From positions 339,461 to 403,460 of the forward strand of contig NZ_BHVV01000003.1 of NCBI RefSeq assembly GCF_003865015.1: a DNA stretch of 64,000 bases. The letters are read 5' to 3'. The notes beneath the pieces were generated by a model. It ran no database searches. It had not been told where the DNA came from and was given only the letters and a program-made list of their open reading frames with translations. This DNA comes from Sulfurisoma sediminicola. GTDB taxonomy: Bacteria > Pseudomonadota > Gammaproteobacteria > Burkholderiales > Rhodocyclaceae. Made by a program: the position numbers and the translations under genes. This document shows positions 8,534 through 17,724 of this stretch, in pieces. Positions within the stretch are counted from its first letter, which is position 1, and each line of letters opens with the position of its first letter.

Positions 8534-9711
8534 GCGGCCGATGTTACCAGCGAGCGATAGAGGCCGGCGAGCTGGCGCGCGCGCGCCGGCGCGGCCCATT
8601 CCAGCGCGTAGTCGCGGGCCTCGGCCGCCAGGGTATCGAGCTGGTAGCGATTGCCGATGAGGGTTGCCAGGCCGTTGCCGAAGGCGACCGGGTCGTCCGG
8701 TGCGATGACGGCGCCGCGCCGGGGATCCAGGATGTCGCGGGTGCCCATCTCGGCCAGGGCGTAGACCGGCAGTCCGGCGGCCATGGCTTCGAGCAGCACC
8801 AGGCCCTGGGTTTCGGTGCGCGAGGCGAAGGCGAAGACGTCGGCGGCGGCGTAGCAGTCCGGCAGTTCGGTCTGTCGATCGAGGTAGCCGACGAAGCGGA
8901 CATTGCCGTCGAGTCCGGCACCAGTCGCCTGGCGCCGCAGGGCGGGCAGGGCGGGGCCCTCGCCGGCAATGACCAGCAGCAGGTCGGGATGAATCTTGAC
9001 GGCCGTGGCCATGGCGTCGATGAGGAAGGCGATGTTCTTTTCAAAGGCGACGCGACCGACGAAGAGCGCGACGGGGCGCTCGGCGGGAATGTCATGGCGG
9101 CTGCGGAATGCCGCGCCATCGCCGGTGGCGAAGCTGTGCACCGGGATGCCGGTGGGCAGGACGTGCAGCGGTGCGGTCACGCCGTAGCCGGTGAGGGTGT
9201 CGTGCATGGCGCGCGAGGGCACGACGACGGCATCGAGGTCGTTGCATTGGCCCCGGGCGAGTCGTCGCGCCGCGGCCTTGAGCCATGGCCGCGGCAGCGC
9301 CGGCAGGTAGTGGGCGATGTATTCCTCGAAATGGGTATGGTAGGTGGCGAGCACCGGAATTCTGTGGGTGCGTGCGGTGCGCGTGCCGGCGTAGTGCGCG
9401 GCGAAGGGCGTCTGCACATGGATCAGGTCGACGCCATCGGCGGCGAGGTGGTGGGCGGTGTGGCGCAATGGCTGCCAGTGCATCAGGCGGTCCTCGGGGT
9501 CGAAAGGCACGCGCCGCGAGGGAATGCGCCAGGTGGCCGGCGCGTCGTGGCGCTGCGGATAGGCCGGCGCGATCAGGCGGACATGGATGCCCTCGGCGGC
9601 GAGGTCGGCGCGGAAGGTCTCGATCGAGGTCGAGACGCCGTTGATGCGGGGAAAATACACGTCCGAAATCATGAGGACGCGCAGGAAGCGGTTGGGGTGG
9701 CGTCGATACAT
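8530..9711 (-). CDS. GT4-family glycosyltransferase
   Basis: This is a 393-residue GT-B glycosyltransferase. The start at 9709-9711 (MYRRHPNRFLRVLMISDVYF) was chosen because the family N-terminus VLMISDVYFPRINGVSTSI follows at once; earlier in-frame codons add an unlikely extension into the Pho-box region. Features include HVQTPFAAHYAG, YHTHFEEYIAHYLP, the nucleotide-sugar domain with VGRVAFEKN, and the EX7E-type motif SRTETQGLVLLEAMAAG. The sequence resembles MgtA/SqdX/alpha-mannosyltransferase-like enzymes that glycosylate lipids. It is coupled to dgkA and diverges from pstS, with a Pho box between them. A role in phosphate-saving glycolipid synthesis is therefore suggested, not shown. Confidence 0.8.
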   Translation of the reverse strand: MYRRHPNRFLRVLMISDVYFPRINGVSTSIETFRADLAAEGIHVRLIAPAYPQRHDAPATWRIPSRRVPFDPEDRLMHWQPLRHTAHHLAADGVDLIHVQTPFAAHYAGTRTARTHRIPVLATYHTHFEEYIAHYLPALPRPWLKAAARRLARGQCNDLDAVVVPSRAMHDTLTGYGVTAPLHVLPTGIPVHSFATGDGAAFRSRHDIPAERPVALFVGRVAFEKNIAFLIDAMATAVKIHPDLLLVIAGEGPALPALRRQATGAGLDGNVRFVGYLDRQTELPDCYAAADVFAFASRTETQGLVLLEAMAAGLPVYALAEMGTRDILDPRRGAVIAPDDPVAFGNGLATLIGNRYQLDTLAAEARDYALEWAAPARARQLAGLYRSLVTSAA

Positions 9712-9797
9712 GGCGCCCACCTTGCCTGCGCCATGTTTCGTGCATATGACAGGCGCCGGCTTGGCGATCTCGTGGCCCGGGCGGGAAATTCGGGCCG

Positions 9798-9815
9798 TTG
9801 TCACAAAGCTGTCAC
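9798..9815 (+). promoter_or_regulatory. Pho box (PhoB site) upstream of pstS
   Basis: TTGTCACAAAGCTGTCAC contains two 7-base direct repeats (TTGTCAC, CTGTCAC) four bases apart, close to the PhoB consensus CTGTCAT-N4-CTGTCAY. It lies about 80 bases before the pstS ATG. TAAAGT at 9825-9830 could be the -10 element. The same intergenic space serves the divergent glycosyltransferase gene. Confidence 0.8.
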
Positions 9816-9896
9816 ACGCCGTTGCTAAAGTTGCGCTCCGCAAAAAGTCATAATTTGTGCTCTGCAAAATTCATGAAATTCTCCAAGGAGATCAAG

Positions 9897-10943
9897 ATGT
9901 TGAAAACGGTTCAGCGGTTCGCTCTGCCCCTCGTCGCCGCGACCTTCGCCTTTGCTTCCGCCGCTCAGGCGGCGGAAATCACCGGCGCCGGCGCTTCCTT
10001 CCCGGCCCCCATCTACGCCAAATGGGCCGACGGCTATCAGAAGGCCACCGGCAACAGAATCAACTATCAGTCGATCGGCTCCGGCGGCGGCATCAAGCAG
10101 ATCACTGCCAAGACCGTCGATTTCGGCGCGTCCGACATGCCGCTCAAGCAGGCGGACCTCGACAAGGACGGCCTGATGCAGTTCCCGACGGTGATCGGCG
10201 GCGTGGTGCCCGTGGTCAACGTCGCCGGCATCAAGCCGGGCGACCTGCGCCTGACTGGTCCGGTGCTGGCCGACATCTACCTCGGCAAGATCGCCAAGTG
10301 GAACGACAAGGTCATCGCCGAGCTGAACCCGAAACTGGCGCTTCCGGATCAGGCCATCGCGGTGGTGCGCCGCGCCGACGGCTCGGGCACGACCTTCATC
10401 TTCACCAACTATCTCTCCAAAGTCAGCGAGGAGTGGAAGAGCAAGGTCGGCGAAGGCACGGCCGTGCAGTGGCCGCAGGGCCTCGGCGGCAAGGGCAACG
10501 AGGGCGTTTCGGCCTTCGTCCAGCGCGTCGCCGGTGCGATCGGCTATGTCGAGTATGCCTACGCCAAGCAGAACAAGCTGGCCCACGCCGTCATGAAGAA
10601 CGCGGCCGGCAATTTCGTCGCCCCGGACGACGCGACCTTCAAGGCCGCTGCCGCCGGCGCCGACTGGAACAAGTCGGCCTTCGGCGAGATCCTGACCAAC
10701 CAGGCCGGCAAGGATTCGTGGCCGATCACCGGCGCGACCTTCATCCTGATGCACAAGGTGCAGGCCAAGCCCGAGCAGGGCGCCGAAGTACTCAAGTTCT
10801 TCGAGTGGAGCTACAAGAACGGCGCCAAGATGGCCGAGGACCTCGATTACGTGCCGCTGCCCGAGTCCACCGTCAAGCTGATCCACAACGCCTGGACCCA
10901 GATCAAGGATGGCGCCGGCAAGTCGGTTTGGACTGGCAAGTAA
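9897..10943 (+). CDS. pstS: Phosphate ABC transporter, periplasmic phosphate-binding protein
   Basis: This is a 348-residue protein. The ATG at 9897 follows AAGGAG and opens a signal peptide ending at QAAEITGAG. Phosphate-binding loops of PstS are clear: [12 protein letters not shown] at the mature N-terminus, [22 protein letters not shown] and [13 protein letters not shown]. It captures orthophosphate in the periplasm for PstCAB. It is the first gene of pstSCAB, expected to be induced under phosphate limitation through the Pho box upstream. The 83-base gap to pstC contains a perfect hairpin that could hold pstS mRNA at higher abundance. Confidence 0.97.
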   Translation: MLKTVQRFALPLVAATFAFASAAQAAEITGAGASFPAPIYAKWADGYQKATGNRINYQSIGSGGGIKQITAKTVDFGASDMPLKQADLDKDGLMQFPTVIGGVVPVVNVAGIKPGDLRLTGPVLADIYLGKIAKWNDKVIAELNPKLALPDQAIAVVRRADGSGTTFIFTNYLSKVSEEWKSKVGEGTAVQWPQGLGGKGNEGVSAFVQRVAGAIGYVEYAYAKQNKLAHAVMKNAAGNFVAPDDATFKAAAAGADWNKSAFGEILTNQAGKDSWPITGATFILMHKVQAKPEQGAEVLKFFEWSYKNGAKMAEDLDYVPLPESTVKLIHNAWTQIKDGAGKSVWTGK

Positions 10944-10975
10944 GCCAAGGCACACTAGAATAGTTGCCTGACGAC

Positions 10976-11003
10976 GCACCCGCGCCATCCCTGGCGCGGG
11001 TGC
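10976..11003 (+). promoter_or_regulatory. Perfect 12-bp stem-loop between pstS and pstC
   Basis: GCACCCGCGCCA and TGGCGCGGGTGC flank the tetraloop TCCC. No T-run follows, so it is more likely a transcript-stabilising or partial attenuation hairpin than a full terminator. Placement after the gene for the abundant binding protein fits differential expression within the operon. Confidence 0.7.
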
Positions 11004-11026
11004 GTCAACTGGAACCAGACTTCGAC

Positions 11027-11986
11027 ATGAGTTCGCGCAGCCTGATCGGCGGTCGCCGTGACATCGGCGACATCATCTTCTTCAACGTGACGCGCCTGTT
11101 CGCGTTGCTGTCGCTGCTGCTCATGGCGGGCATCATCGTCGCGCTGGCCATCGGTGCATGGCCGGCGATCCTCAAGTTCGGCACGCGCTTTCTCGTCACG
11201 CAGGAGTGGAATCCGCCGGCCGAGCAATTCGGCGCCCTGGTGCCGATCTACGGCACCATCGTCACCTCGCTGGTCGCATTGATCATCGCGGTGCCGGTCT
11301 CGTTCGGCATCGCCCTGTTTCTCACGGAACTGTCGCCGGTGTGGCTGCGCCGCCCGCTGGGCATCGCCATCGAACTGCTCGCCGCGATCCCGTCCATCGT
11401 CTACGGCATGTGGGGGCTGCTGATCTTCGCGCCGATCTTCGCCCAGTACGGCCAGCCTTTCCTGACGGCCACGCTGGGACACATTCCCTTCCTCGGGGCC
11501 CTGTTCGCCGGTCCGCCGCTGGGCATCGGCATCCTCGCGGCGGGCATCATCCTCGCCATCATGATCATTCCCTTCATCGCCTCGGTGATGCGCGACGTCT
11601 TCGACGTCACGCCGGCGATGCTCAAGGAATCCGCCTACGGGGTAGGCTCGACCACTTGGGAGGTGGTCTGGAACGTGGTGCTGCCCTACACCAAGGTCGG
11701 CGTCATCGGCGGCATCATGCTCGGCCTCGGCCGCGCGCTCGGCGAAACCATGGCCGTGACCTTCGTCATCGGCAACACCAACCTGATCAGCGGCATCTCG
11801 CTCTACGCGCCGGGCACCAGCATCACCGCCACGCTCGCCAACGAGTTCGCCGAGGCGACGCCGGGCCTCTATACCGCGGCGCTGATGGAACTGGGCCTGA
11901 TCCTCTTCGTCATCACCCTCGCGGTGCTGGTGTTCTCCAAACTCCTCCTGCTGCGCCTGGCTCGCCAGGAAGGCACCAAGACCTGA
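11027..11986 (+). CDS. pstC: Phosphate ABC transporter permease PstC
   Basis: This is a 319-residue inner-membrane permease with six predicted helices. The ATG at 11027 ([15 protein letters not shown]) is preferred; an upstream TTG in frame would run through the hairpin. The EAA-type loop that contacts PstB is seen as [20 protein letters not shown], followed by [18 protein letters not shown], typical of PstC. With PstA it forms the phosphate channel. The gap to pstA is 10 bases. Confidence 0.95.
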   Translation: MSSRSLIGGRRDIGDIIFFNVTRLFALLSLLLMAGIIVALAIGAWPAILKFGTRFLVTQEWNPPAEQFGALVPIYGTIVTSLVALIIAVPVSFGIALFLTELSPVWLRRPLGIAIELLAAIPSIVYGMWGLLIFAPIFAQYGQPFLTATLGHIPFLGALFAGPPLGIGILAAGIILAIMIIPFIASVMRDVFDVTPAMLKESAYGVGSTTWEVVWNVVLPYTKVGVIGGIMLGLGRALGETMAVTFVIGNTNLISGISLYAPGTSITATLANEFAEATPGLYTAALMELGLILFVITLAVLVFSKLLLLRLARQEGTKT

Positions 11987-11996
11987 GGGCCGCGCC

Positions 11997-12836
11997 GTGC
12001 AGCTGCTGACGCAACGCAAGCTCGTCAATCGCTTCGCCCTCACGCTGTCGCTGCTGGCGATGAGCTTCGGCCTCGTCTGGCTGGTGTGGATCCTGTGGAC
12101 GACGCTGGATCTCGGCCTGGTCGGGCTTTCCTGGGAGCTGTTCACCAAGATGACGCCGCCGCCGGGGGAATCCGGCGGGCTGCTCAATGCAATCGTCGGC
12201 AGCATCGTGCTGGTCGGGCTTGCCACGCTGCTGGGCACCCCGATCGGCGTCCTCTCCGGCATCTACATCGCCGAGTACGGCCAGCACACCTGGCTCGGCA
12301 AGACCACCCGCTTCGTCAACGACATCCTGCTGTCGGCACCGTCGATCGTCATCGGCCTGTTCATCTACGCGGTCTATGTCGCGCGCGTCGGCAAGTTCTC
12401 GGCGATCTCGGGCGTGCTGGCGCTGGCGCTGATCGTGATCCCGGTCGTGGTCGCCACCACCGAGAACATGCTCAAACTGATTCCAGCCACCCTGCGCGAG
12501 GCGGCCTTCGCGCTGGGTGCGCCGAAGCGCGCCGTGATACTGAGCGTGACGCTGCGCGCGGCGCGGGCCGGCGTGATCACCGGCGTGCTGCTGGCGGTGG
12601 CGCGCATCTCCGGCGAGACGGCGCCGCTGCTGTTCACCGCGCTGTCCAACCAGTTCTGGAGCCTCGACCTCAACGAGCCGATGGCCAACCTGCCGGTGAC
12701 GATCTTCAAGTTCGCCATGAGCCCCTTCGCGGACTGGCAGCGCATCGCCTGGGCCGGCGTGTTCCTGATCACGGCCAGCGTGCTCGGCCTCAACATCATC
12801 ACCCGCGTGCTGTTCCGCCAGAAGCACAAGAACTGA
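11997..12836 (+). CDS. pstA: Phosphate ABC transporter permease PstA
   Basis: This is a 279-residue permease starting at GTG 11997 ([20 protein letters not shown]). It has six hydrophobic helices, including [20 protein letters not shown]. The ABC-contact loop reads [20 protein letters not shown] and is followed by [19 protein letters not shown], the hallmark of PstA. The conserved Arg and Glu near these motifs are the residues implicated in phosphate passage in E. coli PstA/PstC. It partners PstC and PstB; pstB begins about 20 bases downstream. Confidence 0.95.
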   Translation: MQLLTQRKLVNRFALTLSLLAMSFGLVWLVWILWTTLDLGLVGLSWELFTKMTPPPGESGGLLNAIVGSIVLVGLATLLGTPIGVLSGIYIAEYGQHTWLGKTTRFVNDILLSAPSIVIGLFIYAVYVARVGKFSAISGVLALALIVIPVVVATTENMLKLIPATLREAAFALGAPKRAVILSVTLRAARAGVITGVLLAVARISGETAPLLFTALSNQFWSLDLNEPMANLPVTIFKFAMSPFADWQRIAWAGVFLITASVLGLNIITRVLFRQKHKN

Positions 12837-12857
12837 CCGAACCAAGGCTTGAAAGAA

Positions 12858-13649
12858 ATGAGTGACGCCATGATGATCGAACCCCAGGTCGCGCTGGAAA
12901 CGCAGATGGCGTTCCGCGATTTCGACTTCTATTACGGCAAGTTCCATGCGCTCAAGCGCATCAACCTGGAGATCTACAAGCGCCAGGTGACCGCCTTCAT
13001 CGGTCCCTCCGGTTGCGGCAAGTCGACGCTGCTGCGCACCATGAACCGCATGTACGACCTTTACCCCGAGCAGCGTGCCACCGGCGAATTGCTGCTCGAC
13101 GGCGAAAACGTGCTCGACCGCAACGTCGACGTCAACGTGCTGCGCGCCAAGGTCGGCATGGTGTTCCAGAAGCCGACGCCGTTCCCGATGTCGATCTACG
13201 AGAACATCGCCTTCGGCGTGCGCCTGCATGAGCGTCTGAACAAGGGGCTGGTGACGGAGCGCGTCGAATGGGCGCTGCGCAAGGCGGCGCTGTGGGACGA
13301 GGTCAAGGACAAGCTCGGCCAGAGCGGCATGAGCCTCTCGGGCGGCCAGCAGCAGCGGCTGTGCATCGCCCGCGGCATCGCGGTCAAGCCGGAAGTGCTG
13401 TTGCTCGACGAGCCGACCTCCGCGCTCGATCCGATCTCGACCATGCGCATCGAGGAGCTGATCACGGAACTCAAGGAGGAGTTCACCATCGCGATCGTCA
13501 CCCACAACATGCAGCAGGCGGCGCGGATCTCCGACTTCACCGCCTACATGTACCTCGGCGAGATGATCGAGTTCGGCGTCACCGATCAGGTCTTCATCAA
13601 GCCGCAGAAGAAACAGACCGAAGATTACATTACCGGACGCTTTGGCTAA
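12858..13649 (+). CDS. pstB: Phosphate ABC transporter ATP-binding protein
   Basis: This is a 263-residue ATPase. The start at ATG 12858 ([10 protein letters not shown]) is preferred over a TTG nine bases earlier. Walker A is GPSGCGKST, the signature motif LSGGQQQR, Walker [14 protein letters not shown] and the switch histidine is in [13 protein letters not shown]. The PstB-specific segment [17 protein letters not shown] is present. It powers PstCA. It is the last gene of the operon here: phoU, which often follows, is not in the window, and the next gene is convergent. Confidence 0.97.
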   Translation: MSDAMMIEPQVALETQMAFRDFDFYYGKFHALKRINLEIYKRQVTAFIGPSGCGKSTLLRTMNRMYDLYPEQRATGELLLDGENVLDRNVDVNVLRAKVGMVFQKPTPFPMSIYENIAFGVRLHERLNKGLVTERVEWALRKAALWDEVKDKLGQSGMSLSGGQQQRLCIARGIAVKPEVLLLDEPTSALDPISTMRIEELITELKEEFTIAIVTHNMQQAARISDFTAYMYLGEMIEFGVTDQVFIKPQKKQTEDYITGRFG

Positions 13650-13675
13650 GCGCCCAGTAATGCAACGGCGCAGGC

Positions 13676-13697
13676 TAACCTCGCGCAGCGAGAGTTA
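13676..13697 (+). terminator. Possible bidirectional hairpin between pstB and sixA
   Basis: TAACCTCGC, loop GCA, GCGAGAGTTA forms about nine base pairs with one bulged A. It lies between convergent genes, where transcription should end. There is no T-tract, so factor-dependent termination or a mere stability hairpin is also possible. Confidence 0.35.
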
Positions 13698-13757
13698 AGC
13701 GCCGGAGAGGCGCGGCCGTAGCCACTACATCGGCGTCCCGCTGGCGCCGACATTCTT

Positions 13758-14243
13758 CTACAGCAGCTCCGGCCCGATCACGGCGCGCAGGAAGGTCTTG
13801 TCGTCGCCGGGCTTGTCCTTGCGGCTGATCCACCATACCGCGCCCTTGCGGATGCTGAAGCTATGCGAAGCGGTATCCATTGGGACGCCTTCCTTGCCGC
13901 AGACCAGCAGGGAGGCCAGCGCGCCCAAGGTCGGCTGGTGGCCGACGACGAGTACCGCCTTGGGCAGGTTCGGCCAGCCGGCAGCCGTGAGCAGGTCGGT
14001 GGGCGTGGCCTGCGGGCCGATGCGTTCATCGGTGTCGTAGGGCAGTTCCAGCGGCAGCACCGTCTGCTGGGTGCGCATGGCGGGGCTGACGAGAATGCGC
14101 GTACCCTTGGGCAATTGCTGCCGCAGCCAGCGGCCGACCACGCGCGCCTGCTTCTCGCCGCGCGGCGTCAGACGGCGCTTCATGTCGCTCATCCCGGGCT
14201 TGGGCTCCTCGGCCTCTGCATGGCGCCAGAGAATCAGGTCCAT
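13758..14243 (-). CDS. sixA: SixA-type phosphohistidine phosphatase
   Basis: This is a 161-residue histidine-phosphatase-superfamily protein. The start at 14241-14243 gives MDLILWRHAEAEEPKPG with the catalytic RH(A) motif; DMKRRLTPRGEKQARVVGRW and the second histidine in VVGHQPTLGALASLL follow as in SixA. SixA removes phosphate from phosphohistidine on phosphotransfer (HPt/PTSNtr) proteins. It is convergent with pstSCAB. The link to phosphate metabolism is positional only; a role on NPr or other phosphocarriers is the alternative. Confidence 0.85.
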   Translation of the reverse strand: MDLILWRHAEAEEPKPGMSDMKRRLTPRGEKQARVVGRWLRQQLPKGTRILVSPAMRTQQTVLPLELPYDTDERIGPQATPTDLLTAAGWPNLPKAVLVVGHQPTLGALASLLVCGKEGVPMDTASHSFSIRKGAVWWISRKDKPGDDKTFLRAVIGPELL

Positions 14244-14328
14244 GGGTTCGTTCCTCCACTGAAACCCGCAATCTTGCTGCGGCAATGTTACAGCGCCATT
14301 GCGGGGGGCGTCCGTCGAATGGCTCAAA

Positions 14329-14358
14329 TTGACCGGCGGCGGCTGTGACCGGTATAAT
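14329..14358 (+). promoter_or_regulatory. Sigma70-type promoter for tpiA-secG
   Basis: TTGACC (14329-14334) and TATAAT (14353-14358) are 18 bases apart and point at tpiA, whose ATG is 36 bases after the -10 element. The match to consensus is strong, which fits a housekeeping operon. Confidence 0.75.
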
Positions 14359-14393
14359 CCAGCCCCTTCCGAATCCTAGAAGACCCAAGAGAC

Positions 14394-15143
14394 ATGGCTC
14401 GAACCAAACTCGTCGCCGGCAACTGGAAAATGCACGGCGATAGCGCCGCCAACCAGGCCCTGCTCGATGGCATCAAGGCCGGCGCCGCCGCCTCCAAGGC
14501 GACCCTCGCGGTCTGCGTGCCTTTCCCCTATCTGGCGCAGGCCCGTGCCGCCCTGAGCGGTACGACGATCGCCTGGGGCGCCCAGGATGTCTCCCGCCAT
14601 GCCCAGGGCGCCTACACCGGCGAGGTCGGCGCCGCCATGCTCAACGATTTCGGCTGCCGCTATGCCATCGTCGGCCATTCCGAGCGTCGCAGCTACCACG
14701 GCGAGACCGACGAGGTCGTCGCCGCCAAGTCCGATGCCGCGATCAAGGCCGGCCTGATTCCGATCATCTGCGTCGGCGAGACCTTGGCCGAACGCGAAGG
14801 CAACATCACCGGCCAGGTGATTACGCGTCAACTGGACGCGGTGATCGCCTGCATCGGCGCTGCCGGCCTGGCCAAGTCGGTTGTCGCCTACGAACCGGTG
14901 TGGGCCATCGGTACCGGCAAGACTGCCAGCCCTGAGCAGGCGCAGGAAGTGCATGCGCTGATCCGTGCCCGCGTTGCCGCGGTCGATGCCAATGTCGCCG
15001 CCGGCCTGCAGATTCTCTACGGCGGCAGCATGAAACCCAACAATGCCAAGGAACTGATGGCGCAGCCCGACATCGATGGCGGCCTCATCGGCGGTGCCGC
15101 GCTGGTACCTGCCGACTTCCTGGCGATAGGCGCCGCGGCCTGA
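14394..15143 (+). CDS. tpiA: Triosephosphate isomerase
   Basis: This is a 249-residue cytosolic enzyme interconverting dihydroxyacetone phosphate and glyceraldehyde 3-phosphate. The catalytic residues are visible: the lysine in AGNWKMHG, the histidine in [11 protein letters not shown] and the glutamate in [15 protein letters not shown]. The phosphate-binding loop is [11 protein letters not shown]. Length and start are standard. It heads the tpiA-secG arrangement that in many betaproteobacteria leads into tRNA-Leu and nuo. Confidence 0.97.
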   Translation: MARTKLVAGNWKMHGDSAANQALLDGIKAGAAASKATLAVCVPFPYLAQARAALSGTTIAWGAQDVSRHAQGAYTGEVGAAMLNDFGCRYAIVGHSERRSYHGETDEVVAAKSDAAIKAGLIPIICVGETLAEREGNITGQVITRQLDAVIACIGAAGLAKSVVAYEPVWAIGTGKTASPEQAQEVHALIRARVAAVDANVAAGLQILYGGSMKPNNAKELMAQPDIDGGLIGGAALVPADFLAIGAAA

Positions 15144-15157
15144 ACTGGAGTGATGCG

Positions 15158-15514
15158 ATGACTTTCCTGTTTCCCCTGGTGCTGACGGTCCATATCCTGG
15201 TCGGCGTGTCTGTCATCGGCCTGGTGCTGATTCAGCACGGCAAAGGCGCCGACATGGGTGCCGCTTTCGGCAGCGGCGCCTCGGGCAGCCTCTTCGGCGC
15301 CTCGGGCTCGGCCAACTTCCTGTCGCGCACGACGGGTGTCCTGGCCGCAATTTTCTTCATGACCAGCCTGGGGCTCGCCTACATGGCCAACGCCAAGCCG
15401 ACGGTTTCCGGCAGCGTCATGGATGCCGCCGTGCAAAAGGCCCCGGCCGCCGCGCCGGCAGAAGTTCCGGCGCCGGCCAAAGACGGTTCGAAGGCGCAGG
15501 ACATCCCGAAGTAA
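15158..15514 (+). CDS. secG: Preprotein translocase subunit SecG
   Basis: This is a 118-residue inner-membrane protein with two helices (PLVLTVHILVGVSVIGLVLIQ and the LAAIFFMTSLGLAYM region). Between them is the conserved SecG stretch GADMGAAFGSGASGSLFG. The C-terminal tail is Ala/Pro/Lys-rich, common in betaproteobacterial SecG. It associates with SecYE to ease SecA-driven export. It lies 14 bases after tpiA. Confidence 0.95.
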   Translation: MTFLFPLVLTVHILVGVSVIGLVLIQHGKGADMGAAFGSGASGSLFGASGSANFLSRTTGVLAAIFFMTSLGLAYMANAKPTVSGSVMDAAVQKAPAAAPAEVPAPAKDGSKAQDIPK

Positions 15515-15543
15515 TCGCAACCACCCCGACTGGACCGATCGCC

Positions 15544-16308
15544 ATGAGCCCGCCGCCCCTTGCCATTCGCGAACAGCTGCGCGAGCAGCGCTTCAACACG
15601 GTATGGAAGGAGGAGTTGCACGATGTCTTCGTCGATGTCGCTCCCTATTACGACCGAGCCAACCACATCGCCAGCTTCGGTCTGTGGAACTGGTTCCTGC
15701 GCAATTTCATGTCCATCATCGAACTGCGCCCCGGGCAGCGGGTGCTGGACGTCTGCGCCGGCACCAACGCCGTCGGCATTGCGCTGCTCCAGCGCGAACC
15801 CAGTCTCGAGCTCCATGCCATGGATCGCAGCGCGGCGATGCAGGAAGTCGGCCGCCAGCGCGCCGAGGACCGCGGCCTGAAACTGGCCAGCAGCACCATC
15901 GGCGACGTGCATGTGCTGCCCTTCCCCGACAACCATTTCGACGTGGTCACGCTGCAATGGGCGTCTCGGCACCTGCGGGTACGCGACCTGTTCACCGAGA
16001 TCCACCGCGTGCTCAAGCCGGGCGGCCGCTTCCATCACTGCGACATGCTGCGTCCGGGCAATCCGACCGTCGAGAAGCTCTACTACGCCTATCTGCGCGG
16101 CAGTCTCGCCATCACCGGCCTGCTCTTCGGCAGCGGCAGCGCGGCGCTCGGCGCCAAGAAGTATTTCATCGAGGCGCTCGAGATGTTCTATTCCGCCGAC
16201 GAGTTGTCCCAGGTCCTGCGGGAGCTGGGGTATCGCGACGTGATCTCCAAGTCGCTGCTTGCCGGCATGATCGGGCTGCATCGCGCGGCCAAGCCTCTGG
16301 CCGACTGA
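15544..16308 (+). CDS. Class I SAM-dependent methyltransferase (UbiE-like)
   Basis: This is a 254-residue protein with an AdoMet fold: motif I VLDVCAGTNAVGIALL, acidic loop LHAMDRSAAM, and FDVVTLQWASRHLRVRDLF followed by RVLKPGGRFHHCDML. The overall course, with VAPYYDRANHIASFGLWNWFLR near the N-terminus, follows UbiE/COQ5 quinone-ring methyltransferases. The motif I glycines differ from canonical VLDxAxGTGD (here CAGTN), so a different acceptor is likely. It sits between secG and the tRNA-Leu/nuo block and is co-oriented with the next gene, 60 bases away. A quinone-related substrate is a guess from similarity and the nearby complex I genes. Confidence 0.7.
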   Translation: MSPPPLAIREQLREQRFNTVWKEELHDVFVDVAPYYDRANHIASFGLWNWFLRNFMSIIELRPGQRVLDVCAGTNAVGIALLQREPSLELHAMDRSAAMQEVGRQRAEDRGLKLASSTIGDVHVLPFPDNHFDVVTLQWASRHLRVRDLFTEIHRVLKPGGRFHHCDMLRPGNPTVEKLYYAYLRGSLAITGLLFGSGSAALGAKKYFIEALEMFYSADELSQVLRELGYRDVISKSLLAGMIGLHRAAKPLAD

Positions 16309-16368
16309 GCGGCCGGGGAACGGCGCCCCGGCTTTCCGCAACACCTGTCCGGGGAAGGTCCAGTAGTC

Positions 16369-17010
16369 ATGACCCCCGTGGATGCTCTGGCTGCGTTCGA
16401 TCGCAGGATCCTCGAGACCTACGCCCATCGCACCACCGATGCCTTGCGCGGCGTGCTGCCGCTGCGCGTCGCGCTGCCGCGCATCGAGCCGTTCCTCGCC
16501 CTCAACGTCGCCAAGGAAGTGCAAAAGGACACGCTGGTGATCCGGCGCGCCGGCGAGGCGCTGCGCCACGGCGCGACGCCCGATCACGCCATCGTGCGGC
16601 AACTGTTCCATGCGACTCAGGAGATCGATCGTGCCTTCCTGGCGCGGGTCAGCGGCCTGCCCATCGGCATCGTGATTCGCTACGAGGAAATCGAGCCGAT
16701 CCGCATGCGCCGCATCGAACGTCTGCTCGGTGCGGCCTATGCCATTCTCGGCCACTGGCCGCAGCACAAAAATTGGCGGGCGGCACTGCGGGCAGCTTAT
16801 CCGCGCGGGGAACTCGAGCAGCGGCTGCACGAACTGCTGCGCCTGTATGCGCAGGAAACGCAGGCGCTGAGCCGCTCGCTGCGCCTGCCGGCGCTGCTGG
16901 TTCCGTTGCGCGAGGGCATTGCGCGCAACCTCTACCAGATCATGAATGCGGCGGCGATTCGCCTGGCGCGGGAATTGACGGCAACCGTGTACCGTCCGGA
17001 AAGAAACTGA
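16369..17010 (+). CDS. Unrecognised helical protein
   Basis: This is a 213-residue, Arg/Leu-rich protein with no signal peptide, membrane segment or cysteine. It reads as almost entirely alpha-helical. Possible landmarks are GIVIRYEEIEPIRMRRIERL and a C-terminal NLYQIMNAAAIRLARELTATV. No family is recognised. It follows the methyltransferase gene in the same orientation and precedes the tRNA-Leu promoter, so the two probably form a pair inserted between secG and tRNA-Leu. Confidence 0.6.
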   Translation: MTPVDALAAFDRRILETYAHRTTDALRGVLPLRVALPRIEPFLALNVAKEVQKDTLVIRRAGEALRHGATPDHAIVRQLFHATQEIDRAFLARVSGLPIGIVIRYEEIEPIRMRRIERLLGAAYAILGHWPQHKNWRAALRAAYPRGELEQRLHELLRLYAQETQALSRSLRLPALLVPLREGIARNLYQIMNAAAIRLARELTATVYRPERN

Positions 17011-17075
17011 TTGCGGCAATCGGACTCGCGCGGTGGTCTCGAGCGCGATGGATTCGTTGCCACGAACGCATTTTT

Positions 17076-17106
17076 TTGCGTCGCAGTAAAAGCCTTGCTA
17101 TATAAT
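17076..17106 (+). promoter_or_regulatory. Putative promoter of tRNA-Leu (and nuo)
   Basis: TATAAT at 17101-17106 is a consensus -10. TTGCGT at 17076-17081 is a possible -35, but the spacing of 19 is long. A hairpin GTCCGGCG/CGCCGGAC (17118-17145) lies in the leader before the tRNA. Confidence 0.5.
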
Positions 17107-17185
17107 CAGCGCCTAATGTCCGGCGCACGGCAACGGCCGCCGGACGTGCAACGGGCGTCAGGCAGTACGGTAAGACAATGTCCGG

Positions 17186-17270
17186 GCCGTCGTGGTGAAA
17201 TTGGTAGACACGCTATCTTGAGGGGGTAGTGGCGAAAGCTGTGCGAGTTCGAGTCTCGCCGACGGCACCA
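17186..17270 (+). tRNA. tRNA-Leu (GAG)
   Basis: The 85-base sequence ends in an encoded CCA. The acceptor arms GCCGTCG and CGACGGC pair perfectly. The anticodon stem-loop CTATC-TTGAGGG-GGTAG places GAG at the anticodon, there is a variable arm as expected for leucine, and the T-loop reads TTCGAGT. It lies 63 bases before nuoA, a common arrangement in betaproteobacteria. It is likely cotranscribed with nuo and released by RNase P/E processing. Confidence 0.95.
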
Positions 17271-17333
17271 AGTTTTTTGCGGTTCGTTTTTCGGGGTCAA
17301 GCAGCGCAACGTTACGCGGCACAAGCCACCAAA

Positions 17334-17708
17334 ATGCTGGAAAACTATTTTCCCGTCCTCGTTTTCATATTCGTTGCCCTGATCTTCGGCTGCGTCCCGA
17401 TCATTGTCGGTCGCGTGGTCGGCCCCCACCGCCCCGATCCGGAAAAGCTCTCCGCCTTCGAGTGCGGCTTCGAGGCCTTCGAGGATGCGCGCATGAAGTT
17501 CGATGTGCGCTACTACCTCGTCGCCATCATCTTCATCCTGTTCGATCTCGAAATCGCCTTCCTCTTCCCCTGGGCGACGATCTTCAAGGAGATCGTCAAT
17601 ACCGAATCCGTGAAGCTGTTCGGCTTCATCGAAATGCTCGTCTTCATCGCCATCCTCGTCGTGGGCTACGTCTACGCCTGGGCCAAGGGCGCGCTGGACT
17701 GGGACTGA
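17334..17708 (+). CDS. nuoA: NADH:quinone oxidoreductase subunit A
   Basis: This is a 124-residue membrane subunit with three helices. The ATG at 17334 ([18 protein letters not shown]) is chosen by homology; earlier in-frame codons overlap the tRNA. The conserved Cys-containing loop [20 protein letters not shown] and the acidic stretch [11 protein letters not shown] are present. It sits at the quinone-site junction of complex I. It is the first of 14 nuo genes in the standard order. Confidence 0.95.
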   Translation: MLENYFPVLVFIFVALIFGCVPIIVGRVVGPHRPDPEKLSAFECGFEAFEDARMKFDVRYYLVAIIFILFDLEIAFLFPWATIFKEIVNTESVKLFGFIEMLVFIAILVVGYVYAWAKGALDWD

Positions 17709-17724
17709 TCGTGGAGACCAAGGC

